The notes under the pieces are model-generated. The model was not told the origin of the DNA. It did no database searches and was given only the letters and a program-made list of their open reading frames with translations. Shown piece after piece: positions 26,112 to 34,988 of a DNA stretch of 64,000 bases (its first letter is position 1; the number at the start of each line of letters is the position of its first letter). Origin of the DNA: Granulicella arctica (GTDB lineage: Bacteria; Acidobacteriota; Terriglobia; Terriglobales; Acidobacteriaceae); contig NZ_JAGTUT010000001.1 of NCBI RefSeq assembly GCF_025685605.1, positions 806,001-870,000 on the forward strand, read 5' to 3'. Position numbers and translations under genes: made by a program.

Positions 26112-27695
26112 TCAAGCTGAAATTACCGAGGGCAGGCCCGCGAGCTTTGCGGATTTCACCTTCTCGCTGATCATCGATACGGCTCTTCGACCGCTCAGAG
26201 CCGCACCCTCCTGCCAGCCAACTATGTGGCTGATGGTATCCCCCGCGAAGTAGATTGGCCCATCCGCTTGGATCACGACATCATAGCCGCTTAGGCCGCC
26301 GCCGTAGCTCCGAATCCACGAGCCTTCGTTCCACTCGATGTGCTTCCAGCCACAGAAGATCGGGTTCGTCAGTTCCTTGCCATGGCCAGGATGCAGCTTC
26401 TCGATGGTGCCGCGGCTCGCGGCGAACTTCTCCTGCATCGTCATCTTCAAGAAGGCCGGATCTGCTCCCTCATCGGTATAACCAGCCACTACGATACCGG
26501 TCGGGTGCATCAGCCGCGAGCTTGGATACCAGACTGGACTTGGCCCCTGCGACACGAAGGATAGACCCCCGTAAATGTTATAGTCCTGCTCCCAGAAACG
26601 CCGTGATTCCCAAGCAACCTTATAGCTGCTCGCCATGGTGCTTTCGTCAATTACCTTTGCGAATGCTGGAGAGAAGTCATGTGGAATCTTCTTGATCATC
26701 GAGAACGGCATAGCACAGACACAGTAAGCTGCCTCCAGTTGCTTCGCAGATCCGTTTTGCGTGTAGGAAATCTGCACACCTTTTGCCGTCTTTTTAATAG
26801 CAGTTACAGGTGAGCTGAATTGAATTACCGGGCCTAAAGCAGCAGCAAACGCAAACGCAATTCTGTCCATGCCGCCAACTGGCTGCATCATTGTTGCCTG
26901 CCAGTCCCACGTCTCTTCATACAGCATGCTGTTCCAGAAATTCTCATCGAGCAGCATGTGCATATCCATCGGATCATCAACAACGGGAAGCTGCGAACCG
27001 GCTCCGGGAGGCGTTTTCAGCCCCGCCCGATCTGATCCAATATATTTGCCTGTTTTATCCAGCGGTCCATAGACCTTCAGAAACGCCGTCATGCGATCAC
27101 GATCTTCCTTCGTAATCTCCGAATCAAGAGCGCCCTGCGCGATACACTTCGACAGCAACTCAGACACATGGCCGCGCGTATCGTTGATCGCCTTCCGCTG
27201 GGGCACCGCCGCTCCGCCGTTCGCCTTATCGTTCTGGAGGAGCGACGATCGCGAGGTGTTTATCTCTACTTCCATCGGGACCTTCAACTCGCGCGCGTAC
27301 CCGAGCATCGTCCAGTGGGTGCTCGGAAGTCGTGCCGGCCCTAGATTCTGATAGTTCCCGTCCTCCCACGCAATGGTCTGCTCCGTGCCATCAACAAACT
27401 TGACCTTGGCGCCCTTGCGGCCCGTCCAGGCACGCCCACCCGGACGTTCCCGCGCTTCAAGCAGCGTTACATCGTACCCAAGCTTCTTCAACTCGTATGC
27501 AGAGACCAGGCCTCCAATCCCCCCGCCCAGTACCACTACCTTCACGCCCTTGCCAACCCCTGCCGGAGCGGCGATCTCCTGTGCCTGTATACCTTTCATT
27601 GGCATCAGCCCGAGAGACTGCATGGTTGCAAACGCAGCGCTGTACCCACCAGCCTGCCCGACTCGCATCAAAAAATCACGCCTGGAAATTCCCAT
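26112..27695 (-). CDS. Tat-exported flavin amine oxidase
   Basis: FAD enzyme that would oxidise a primary amine or amino acid to an imine, 527 residues. The ATG at 27695 follows AAGGTGAT; a GTG four codons upstream is less likely. MGISRRDFLMRVG is a twin-arginine signal. VVVLGGGIGGLVSAYELKKLGYDVTL is the FAD dinucleotide fold, followed by EARERPGGRAWTGR. GPIYFAGDTISHIVGWQEGAALSGRRA at the C terminus is the second FAD-binding motif. Substrate unknown; it resembles bacterial monoamine/L-amino-acid oxidases. The neighbouring RidA-like protein and two peptidases suggest use of peptide-derived amines. Confidence 0.93.
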   Translation of the reverse strand: MGISRRDFLMRVGQAGGYSAAFATMQSLGLMPMKGIQAQEIAAPAGVGKGVKVVVLGGGIGGLVSAYELKKLGYDVTLLEARERPGGRAWTGRKGAKVKFVDGTEQTIAWEDGNYQNLGPARLPSTHWTMLGYARELKVPMEVEINTSRSSLLQNDKANGGAAVPQRKAINDTRGHVSELLSKCIAQGALDSEITKEDRDRMTAFLKVYGPLDKTGKYIGSDRAGLKTPPGAGSQLPVVDDPMDMHMLLDENFWNSMLYEETWDWQATMMQPVGGMDRIAFAFAAALGPVIQFSSPVTAIKKTAKGVQISYTQNGSAKQLEAAYCVCAMPFSMIKKIPHDFSPAFAKVIDESTMASSYKVAWESRRFWEQDYNIYGGLSFVSQGPSPVWYPSSRLMHPTGIVVAGYTDEGADPAFLKMTMQEKFAASRGTIEKLHPGHGKELTNPIFCGWKHIEWNEGSWIRSYGGGLSGYDVVIQADGPIYFAGDTISHIVGWQEGAALSGRRAVSMISEKVKSAKLAGLPSVISA

Positions 27696-28021
27696 ACGAT
27701 AGATCACCTTGTCTTTACAAAATTCACATAACCACTAGAAATGCAGAAAATGGAAGTCTGAATCGAGCTGCGGGATAACGAATGATGGAGTGCTTCCCGG
27801 GACATCGCAGGACGAATCCTGCAAGCCGGGGGCGAAGGTGAAAGAGGCACCCATATTGAATCGTGATAACTACACTTTATCGCAAATCGTGAGAATCCGC
27901 GCAAGAGACCAGTAGCAGGCGCTATGTTGTGTCAAGGCCAGATTGCGTTCGTCTTGAAAGTGGAAGCCTCCTCCAGCGAAGATTGAGGCTGAAGAAGACT
28001 CTTACGGGGAGGCAACGAATG
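27696..28021. other. Gap between the M14 peptidase and amine oxidase genes
   Basis: No gene is seen. The region should hold the promoter of the amine oxidase. GCAGGA-CGAA-TCCTGC (27807-27822) is a small hairpin that could end the peptidase transcript. Confidence 0.45.
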
Positions 28022-30994
28022 CTACTTTGTTGCTTTGTTAGCATCTCCCAGATGGTCGTAGTTCATGATCGCGTTGAAGACAAGTGGGTAGGTGCCGACA
28101 GTTTCTCCGCGGTAAACGGGATTGTTCGCAAATAGGAGAACATTTCCCTTACCTAAGTGAGCATTGACCACGATAGCTCGTTCAGCGATCGAAGCCTGCT
28201 TATCGAGCAGACCCGAGAGAAGCATGGTCTTAGAGTCACTAAAGCGCAGAATCACCTCAGGTCTGTACTCCTTGGGAATGACCAGCAAATTGTTTCGCAT
28301 CTGGTCTTCGTTGAGGACCTTGGCTTCCCATGGCTGTTGTTTGATAAGTGGTTCAGGGTCTATGTTGTTCTTCCGCCCTTGTGGAGCGTCACTATCGTCG
28401 ACCGTCCCCCTACCGGTAGGCCTTTGCGTATAAGGATCCATAAGAACGCGACCGTTGGCGCGACCGAGGGTGTTGCTGATATTGAAGGCAAGACCGTTTG
28501 CGCTCATCACAGGGACAGTGGGTCCAAAGCCAGATGCGACGGGGCTACCGACCGAAACGAAGATGCTGTCGAGCACCGTTCCGGTAACCCGGGCATCGCC
28601 GCGTGGAACGACACTGACGCCGGGCGCAAGGCCAGTATCGATGGCAAACTCCGCAGTGTCCTCACACGTGATTAAGAGACCACCCTTCTCTATAAACGTT
28701 CGAAGATGCTGAAGGCCGCTATAGCCCATCCCTGGTCTGGTGTCAGGCGTCGAATCGAGCAGGCCTAAGTTGGGCGTAAGTTCCGTCTTCTGCCACGGAA
28801 GAGCATTGCCGTACATGGGACTTCCATCAATGATGTCGTGAGTTGAAGCGCGGCCGATGGGAGCGAAGACAATCACATCGTACTTACCGCGGAGATCGTC
28901 CATGCCGGTGATCGTCTGGGTGCTGATGTAGTCGAAGGGAACGCCAGCTTTATCGAAGGCGTACCGCCACCAACCTTCCGTCTGGGTCGCCTGCCAGGAG
29001 TGCATGAAAGCGATGCGAGGCGCTGCTGCAGGGTGAGTCGAGATGGTCGGCTTGGCGCTCAATCTAGATCCATCCAGTGACAGTTCCTTCAGGATCGGCG
29101 TGACAGCCGATTCTAAAGCGTCTTCAATGAGCAGGGATCCTGCAGGGAAATGCTGTCCTTCGGAATCAAAGGCTTTCTGGGTGACGGAGATATGGGCATT
29201 CTTCAGTTTATAAAGCAGCGCCAGCAAGGAACTCTGACCTGTGTTCGCTACGGCGAAGACTGTTCCACCGCCATTGAGTTTGCCTAAAGCGGTGGAAAGA
29301 TCTGTCGCTAGAGTCATAGTCGCGTTGAGGAAAGCCGGATCGGTCACGCGCAAGACTTTGACATTGAAGAGTTGGCTGAAGGACCATCCGGTGTCGTCGT
29401 ACGGGTGCTTCTGCGGATCGTCCGGCGCCCAGTACTGTCGATCGAGCAGCGCGTCAGCTACGCGGGAGTACGGCTGATCGAGTCGAACAACAAAACTTCC
29501 CGCAGGAATGATCTCCTGCGTCGGCTTGTCGCCTCGCTTGGCCGCGGGAATCGAGGTAGTGACCGCGCTAGAAAGTTGGCTGATTTCGAGATGTTGCCGT
29601 TTCAGCACTTCGAGCAATTGGACCTGACGATTAGCTTCCGACTCGTTCACTGGAAAAACGTAAGCCGCCGGACCATCGGTCGAAGGCTTCTGTTCGGCGC
29701 GCTTGCTCTTGATGTAATAGTTCTCAAGGAAGTGATGCGCATGCTGTGAAAAATAAGAGAGCGTCGTCAGCAGTGCCGTCTCTTCATAATTATTGTTATC
29801 TCGTTGCGACCAGGTGACGACCGGCAAGGGAGGGTTTTGGCGATACCAAGTGCGAGAGTATTCTTCAGGCTGCAGAATGCGCTTTTCCGTATCGGCGCCA
29901 CCGTTCCCGAAGGTCTCGTACAGGCGACTGATGCCGTTGTGCAATCCTGCAAGAAACATTAGATAGCCGGGACTCCATGTGTCGAAGTCACCATGAGTAA
30001 ACACCCCGGGCATCTTCAAGCCCTGCATCTGCGCGACGTTGTTCCAGCCAAGCTCAGCCCATTCATCGGCAAGCGTCGGATCTATCCATGCATTGTAAGG
30101 ACCGTCCCCGACGGTATTGTCATAAAGGAATGGCACAGATTCGTGTAGATCATGAAGTACCTGGGCATGAAAATCAAGATAGGTATTGAGGACGTTCTGT
30201 GTGAGGTTCAGCGTCATGCCCATGGCGTCACGATTGTTGTCATGGGCAACGTAGTGGCCCCAGTATGTCAGTCTGGGCCACTGCTTTCCAGGGTTAGCTT
30301 TGTGCCACTTATAGATGTCAACCATGCGATCCCGACCGTCTACCTCGACTACAGGTGTGATCAGAACGATCATGTGCGAACGGATGTACTTGATGTATGG
30401 AGAGTCATCTACAGCAAGCCTGTAGGCGAGTTCCATCAGAGCGGTAGGTGCCCCGGTTTCGGGTGAATGAATAGTTCCCGTGATGTAGTAGACCGGATAA
30501 GAAGCGTCTACAAGGGTTCGGGCCTTGGCGTCATCCATGCCGATGCTTCGCGGGTCGGCGAGTTTGGCCAGCCTTTCCTTGTTTTCGCTCATGTTCTTGA
30601 GCAGGTTCTCGTCAGCAATGGCAGCAGCGATCATCTCGCGCCCCTCTTCAGTGTGGCCGATGGTATAGACCTTCACGCGCGGGGAGCTTGAGGCAAGAAG
30701 ACGGAAATATTTGTAAACATCCTCTGCATAGGGCAGCATATCCGGAGCACCTGCGACATCGCCAAGGATCTTCATTGGGGTCGGCACGGTCTTTGATGCA
30801 GGAAGATAATCGACCAGCGGCGAAGTGAACGAAGGATCTGTCGTATATTGCTGCATGTGTTTCGCATACTCTTCGTCAGCCAGTTGCTTCGGGTCACGGG
30901 CGAAGTCGCCGTTCAGCGCCTGTGCTGCGAGGGACATGTTGACGGACAGTAGGGCGAAGACCGTCATCAGAGATGCCGCATTACGAAGATTCAT
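28022..30994 (-). CDS. Large exported M14-family zinc carboxypeptidase (990 residues)
   Basis: Signal peptide MNLRNAASLMTVFALLSVNMSLAAQA, then an M14 peptidase domain (about 85-400). Zinc ligands His176 and Glu179 lie in GTIHSPETG and His284 in DLHES. NNRD in the HDNNRDAMG segment matches the family's substrate-binding Asn-Arg. The probable catalytic Glu360 is in RLYETFGN. About 550 residues follow, including a segment PRIAFMHSWQATQTEGW...YDVIVFAPIG that resembles a class I glutamine-amidotransferase-like fold, as found in other large bacterial M14 proteins. It is the first gene of a minus-strand row with the amine oxidase and RidA-like genes. It would trim peptides outside the cytoplasm. Confidence 0.9.
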   Translation of the reverse strand: MNLRNAASLMTVFALLSVNMSLAAQALNGDFARDPKQLADEEYAKHMQQYTTDPSFTSPLVDYLPASKTVPTPMKILGDVAGAPDMLPYAEDVYKYFRLLASSSPRVKVYTIGHTEEGREMIAAAIADENLLKNMSENKERLAKLADPRSIGMDDAKARTLVDASYPVYYITGTIHSPETGAPTALMELAYRLAVDDSPYIKYIRSHMIVLITPVVEVDGRDRMVDIYKWHKANPGKQWPRLTYWGHYVAHDNNRDAMGMTLNLTQNVLNTYLDFHAQVLHDLHESVPFLYDNTVGDGPYNAWIDPTLADEWAELGWNNVAQMQGLKMPGVFTHGDFDTWSPGYLMFLAGLHNGISRLYETFGNGGADTEKRILQPEEYSRTWYRQNPPLPVVTWSQRDNNNYEETALLTTLSYFSQHAHHFLENYYIKSKRAEQKPSTDGPAAYVFPVNESEANRQVQLLEVLKRQHLEISQLSSAVTTSIPAAKRGDKPTQEIIPAGSFVVRLDQPYSRVADALLDRQYWAPDDPQKHPYDDTGWSFSQLFNVKVLRVTDPAFLNATMTLATDLSTALGKLNGGGTVFAVANTGQSSLLALLYKLKNAHISVTQKAFDSEGQHFPAGSLLIEDALESAVTPILKELSLDGSRLSAKPTISTHPAAAPRIAFMHSWQATQTEGWWRYAFDKAGVPFDYISTQTITGMDDLRGKYDVIVFAPIGRASTHDIIDGSPMYGNALPWQKTELTPNLGLLDSTPDTRPGMGYSGLQHLRTFIEKGGLLITCEDTAEFAIDTGLAPGVSVVPRGDARVTGTVLDSIFVSVGSPVASGFGPTVPVMSANGLAFNISNTLGRANGRVLMDPYTQRPTGRGTVDDSDAPQGRKNNIDPEPLIKQQPWEAKVLNEDQMRNNLLVIPKEYRPEVILRFSDSKTMLLSGLLDKQASIAERAIVVNAHLGKGNVLLFANNPVYRGETVGTYPLVFNAIMNYDHLGDANKATK

Positions 30995-31502
30995 GTTCCA
31001 TATATAAATGCTTTACAGAATGCAGATCGAGAATTCTTCGAGACTGCTGCAAAGCTTACTTACAACCGCCTACTTCTGCAGCGGCGTGTAGTTTCTGTCC
31101 GCTGATACTTGTATCGGCTTTCCCAATCAAGCCAGATTGTCCGTTGCTCACATCGCCGGCAATAAAGCTTAACGCCAAAGTTACCGCCATACCTCTGTGA
31201 GACCCTGCGGGCCTAAGGTGTGCTTAGCTCCAGCTATGGCGCCAATTGCACGCTAGACAAAAGCGCCGAGCTATCAAGTTAAGATAATATGACTTACGTT
31301 TTGTTGCGTTTCAACTACATGCTGGTTCGGTTACCTCATCTCATTAGCGAGCTTTCAAAGTTGCCATTGCTCCTTAATAGTTCATCTTGTCCAAGCGGTG
31401 ATCCAATTTCACAATCACGATTGCTGTTTCGGTGCCCGCAATGCCACTCCTATACTGTGCGCAACCAATCAGAGTAAAAAGCCAAGGAATGCAAAGGAAC
31501 AT
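30995..31502. other. Intergenic region with a possible 44-codon frame
   Basis: Divergent promoter region between the M14 peptidase and amidohydrolase genes. The only protein-like element is a 44-codon minus-strand frame at 31056-31190. The rest is AT-rich and shows no clear repeat. Confidence 0.5.
31056..31190 (-). CDS. Possible 44-residue peptide (very uncertain)
   Basis: The frame starts MAVTLALSFIAGDVSNG and ends AAAEVGGCK. GAGG lies almost against the ATG, which is too close for a good ribosome site. Composition looks protein-like (Ala, Gly, Val and Ser rich, few rare residues). It could be a small gene, the remnant of a larger gene, or chance. No function is proposed. Confidence 0.2.
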   Translation of the reverse strand: MAVTLALSFIAGDVSNGQSGLIGKADTSISGQKLHAAAEVGGCK

Positions 31503-32591
31503 ATGAAACAGGAATTACGAGGAGCAGGGTCAACCACCGCGGTTGACAAGTTCGTCGATATGGTGAGTGCCACTGCGGAGGTAGACCTGCGGCTGAGCGA
31601 TTTTAAGCCCCTTTCGGCATTGCGATCACCCGTACATCTACCCGAGCGCGGACGCTTCCCGGTCATCGACTATCACAACCACCTCGATTCCATGCAACCT
31701 GCAGAGGTCCTAAAGGTCATGGATCAGTGCGGTGTAGAACATATCGTCAACATCACGATGCAGGTTGGCCAAAAAGCACTCGAGATCATGGATAATTTTC
31801 GCCGGTATGCGCCGGATCGTTTCTCATCGATTGGGTGGATGGATTGGAGCGGAGTAGAGCGGCACGACTTTGTGCAGGTGACAACGGATCGCCTGCGCAG
31901 AATGATTGATCACGGCGCCTGCGGGATCAAGTTCTGGAAAGATCTTGGCCTCACCCTTAGAGATACTGATGGTTCCCTGCTGCGCATCGACGACGAACGC
32001 TTCAGCCCGATTTTTGAAGTATGCAGCACTTTGGGTTTGCCCGTCATGTTTCACACCTCTGATCCAAGCGCTTTCTTCGATCCGATCGACGCCCATAACG
32101 AACGTTATGAAGAGCTAGCCGCACACCCGGACTGGGGTTTTCATGGGCTTCCGGTGACAAAACGCGATCTCCTCGAACAGCGCAATCGAGTGATCGCCCG
32201 GCATGCTAAAACGACCTTCGTCGGGGCGCATTGTGCTGAAAGTGGCGAAGATCTCGCATATCTCGCTCAACAACTGGACGCCCTGCCGAATCTTCAGATC
32301 GATATAAGCGCTCGAACTCCGGAGTTAGGGCGGCAACCTTATACTTCTCGCGCCTTCTTTTTAAAGTATGCGGATCGCATCATCTTCGGTACCGACCTAC
32401 TGCCCGAAGTAGATATGTACCGCCTCTACTATCGCTTTTTAGAGACAGCGGACGAGTACTTCGAATATCCGTCCCATGCCTCTCGACAAGGGCGCTGGAA
32501 TATCTACGGTATATTCCTGCCTGACGACGTTCTAAAAAAAATCTATCGCGACAACGCGCTCCGGTTGCTCCCTCGCTTGCGTCAGCCTTGA
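31503..32591 (+). CDS. Amidohydrolase-2 family metal-dependent hydrolase
   Basis: TIM-barrel hydrolase of 362 residues. AAAGGAAC lies 5 bases before the ATG at 31503. The metal site is complete: His58 and His60 (DYHNHLD), a His in VMFHTSDPS, another in GAHCAES and an Asp in FGTDLLPE. The form resembles the COG2159 group (decarboxylases and lactonases) rather than NagA-type deacetylases. There is no signal peptide. It is the first gene on the left of the galactosamine-type block and faces the same way as agaS and gatZ, with pfkB between them on the opposite strand. Its step in the pathway is unknown; lactone opening of a sugar acid is one possibility. Confidence 0.85.
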   Translation: MKQELRGAGSTTAVDKFVDMVSATAEVDLRLSDFKPLSALRSPVHLPERGRFPVIDYHNHLDSMQPAEVLKVMDQCGVEHIVNITMQVGQKALEIMDNFRRYAPDRFSSIGWMDWSGVERHDFVQVTTDRLRRMIDHGACGIKFWKDLGLTLRDTDGSLLRIDDERFSPIFEVCSTLGLPVMFHTSDPSAFFDPIDAHNERYEELAAHPDWGFHGLPVTKRDLLEQRNRVIARHAKTTFVGAHCAESGEDLAYLAQQLDALPNLQIDISARTPELGRQPYTSRAFFLKYADRIIFGTDLLPEVDMYRLYYRFLETADEYFEYPSHASRQGRWNIYGIFLPDDVLKKIYRDNALRLLPRLRQP

Positions 32592-32752
32592 TCTGATCGT
32601 GCTGTGGCGGTCAGCTGGGTGCCGGAAGAATCGCCAGGCATGGAACCTGCATCCACTTGTCGATCTTCATCTCGGACTGGCCAATGATGTGGTTCTACAA
32701 GGAGAACAATTTAGTTACGGCGGCTCGAGAGCCGCTTCAAGCGATCGTCCTT

Positions 32753-33688
32753 TCAAGTTTGGAACCGCTTAAGGAAGCTCTCTCTCATTGCAGCATCCCG
32801 AAACGCTTCGGTGCCTCCAGGGGCAAGCGTCGACAGAGCACCCGTAATATTACCCATGTGTGCAGCCTGCGTCGGGGATGCCCCGCGCAGATATGCACTC
32901 AGAAATCCGGCGTTGAAACTGTCGCCCGCTCCGATCGTGTCTACAGGAGTTACCGCGATTCCAGGCACAAGTTCGCTGACCCCATGATGATGCACAAGTG
33001 CTCCGCGCGGTCCGCACTTCACGACGATGAGGGGCACAGCTCTGCCGAGAATACCCAGTGCCTCGTTGAGCGTCGAGGTTTTGGTCATTCGCATGGCTTC
33101 GTCTTCGCTTGGCAGGAGAATATCCACCAGGGGTAAAAGTTCTCCAACCAAGGCCCACTTATCTTCTGGATCATCATTCGTGTCGAGCGAGATGGTCAGT
33201 CCCGCCGCTCGAAGCTCGCGTAGTAGTGTCGGCAAGCCTGGGTGCAATGCAAGTTGAAGAAAGAGCGAGGAAAGATGGAAGTGCCGCGAGGATGAGAGAT
33301 ACTTTAGCGGAAGATCCTCAGCAGCCATCTCCGCCATCGTACCGAGGTAGGTGAGAATATGCCGCTCCTTTCCATGTGGCATTAAGATTGTGACACCCGT
33401 GCCAGCGCTCCCTCTACCGGCCTGCACCTCTGAAAGATCGACACCTGATTCCGCCAGGCGCGCGAGTGCTAGCTTCCCGAGATCGTCTGAACCCGTTCGC
33501 GTCACAAAACCCACTTTCATCCCGAGCGATGCGAGGTTGTGAGCAACGATGGCAGACGAACTTCCAAGCGTCACCTCGAATCCTGAAGCCAAAAGCTCAC
33601 GTTCTACAGGCATCTGCTGCGGAAGTCCGTATAGGATCAGATCGAGATTGATCTCTCCGGCTATCGTCACATCAAAGCGGCGTTCCAT
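32753..33688 (-). CDS. PfkB-family sugar kinase
   Basis: ATP-dependent kinase of the ribokinase fold, 311 residues. The N-terminal GEINLDLILYGLP, the mid-protein SLDTNDDPEDKW and the signature DTIGAGDSFNAGF (residues 250-262, catalytic Asp256) are clear. The gene is divergent from agaS with only 113 bp between, so they probably share control. In this context it could phosphorylate GalNAc/galactosamine or tagatose-6-phosphate; the sequence alone does not decide. No partner aldolase catalytic gene is in the window, which makes tagatose-6-phosphate kinase a less complete explanation. Confidence 0.92.
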   Translation of the reverse strand: MERRFDVTIAGEINLDLILYGLPQQMPVERELLASGFEVTLGSSSAIVAHNLASLGMKVGFVTRTGSDDLGKLALARLAESGVDLSEVQAGRGSAGTGVTILMPHGKERHILTYLGTMAEMAAEDLPLKYLSSSRHFHLSSLFLQLALHPGLPTLLRELRAAGLTISLDTNDDPEDKWALVGELLPLVDILLPSEDEAMRMTKTSTLNEALGILGRAVPLIVVKCGPRGALVHHHGVSELVPGIAVTPVDTIGAGDSFNAGFLSAYLRGASPTQAAHMGNITGALSTLAPGGTEAFRDAAMRESFLKRFQT

Positions 33689-33740
33689 GGTCTCTCTCCA
33701 AACGGCGTCTATTGTTTGCCTTCGTACTCACATCAATATG

Positions 33741-33770
33741 TTACTATTTCTTGTGTTTCATTTCTTTTAA
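33741..33770. promoter_or_regulatory. TTTC-repeat box in the pfkB/agaS divergent promoter
   Basis: TTTC occurs at 33747, 33756 and 33761, and the last two plus TTTT give TTTCATTTCTTTT. This fits the tandem TTTC-R-TTTY-R-TTTY form described for AgaR sites in enterobacteria. It is 32 bp before the agaS start codon. The DeoR-family gene at 42574 in the same block is the likely regulator. Inference from pattern and position. Confidence 0.45.
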
Positions 33771-33801
33771 TAGCAGTTTAGATGATCGAGGATAATCTAT
33801 C

Positions 33802-34986
33802 GTGTGCGCTTTACTTAACCTGCTCGATCTATCAATCACCGAGCAAGAGACACGCGGCTTACTGTTCACGCCACGGGAGATCGCTCAACAACCACATACC
33901 TGGCAGAAGACAGCTCTCCTCTTCGAAGAGACTCAAGAGCAGATCCGCAGCTTCCTGGTAAATGTAGGTGTTACTAGCGCTCTCGAAATGCGCCCCGTGG
34001 TGATGCTTGTGGGTGCAGGTACCTCCGACTATATCGGCGAATCGCTTGCCCTGCTATTCCGTCAACGATGGGGCTGTGAGGCGAGTGCAGTTGCGAGCAC
34101 CGATCTGCTGCCGAGCATGGCGGAATACATCGTGCCAGGGAGACGCTACCTTTGGATCTCCTTCTCGCGTTCGGGCGACTCTCCGGAAGGTGTCAACGTG
34201 ATTGAGCAGGCGTTGGAGGTCTATCCCGACATCTCTCATCTCATCGTCACCTGCAATCCACGCTCCCGCATGGCCGCTCTTGTCGCTGGTCACGCTCAGT
34301 CTTACACCGCAGTCCTTGATGACGCCGTTAATGATCGTAGTCTGGCGATGACAAGTTCCTTCACAAACATGGTCGTCTTTGGCCAGTGCCTCGCTCATGC
34401 GTGGAGCTTTGACGAATACAAGCCTGTTCTCTCGGCAATGATTATCGCCGCACATACCTTTCTCGAAGATTCCGCCGAATTAGCTGAAAAACTTGCAACA
34501 CGCACACAGCGTCGCCTGTGCATGATTGGTTCAGGTGTACTGTCAGCTGTTGCCAATGAATCTGCGCTCAAGGTGCTTGAGATGTCCGGCGGTCAGGTTT
34601 CGACCATGTCTCAAACCTCACTTGGCCTGCGACATGGCCCTATGGCCGCTCTGAATGCAGATACAGACCTCATTTGCTTTCTCTCTTCCGATCGGACGCG
34701 TCTTCCCTACGAGGCCGACTTGATCCGCGAGATCCGGTCCAAGAAGATTACGGCTGCTCTTATTGTCGTTGGCCTGAAGTGCTGCGAAGCTGAGATTGCC
34801 CCCTTTTGTGATACCTATCATTCCATTCATGGTAATTTCGGGGACGCCTACCGCGCTCCGGTTGACGTCATCTTTGGTCAACTTCTTGGCCTCTACTATT
34901 CAATAGCTCTGGGGATGCGTCCCGATACTCCCAGCCCGGCAGGAGTTATCAACAGGGTTGTAAGTAGCTTCACAATCTATCGCTGA
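33802..34986 (+). CDS. agaS: AgaS-like SIS-domain galactosamine-6-phosphate isomerase/deaminase
   Basis: Converts galactosamine-6-phosphate to tagatose-6-phosphate with loss of ammonia. Two SIS domains are visible: LVGAGTSDYIGESLALLFRQ with WISFSRSGDSPEG in the first and CMIGSGVLSAVANESALKVLE in the second; the closing LGLRHGPMAALNADTD is typical of AgaS. The length of 394 residues is the family norm. The start is GTG at 33802 after GAGGAT. The stop is 2 bases before the gatZ-like start, so the two genes form an operon. Confidence 0.93.
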   Translation: MCALLNLLDLSITEQETRGLLFTPREIAQQPHTWQKTALLFEETQEQIRSFLVNVGVTSALEMRPVVMLVGAGTSDYIGESLALLFRQRWGCEASAVASTDLLPSMAEYIVPGRRYLWISFSRSGDSPEGVNVIEQALEVYPDISHLIVTCNPRSRMAALVAGHAQSYTAVLDDAVNDRSLAMTSSFTNMVVFGQCLAHAWSFDEYKPVLSAMIIAAHTFLEDSAELAEKLATRTQRRLCMIGSGVLSAVANESALKVLEMSGGQVSTMSQTSLGLRHGPMAALNADTDLICFLSSDRTRLPYEADLIREIRSKKITAALIVVGLKCCEAEIAPFCDTYHSIHGNFGDAYRAPVDVIFGQLLGLYYSIALGMRPDTPSPAGVINRVVSSFTIYR

Positions 34987-34988
34987 TC

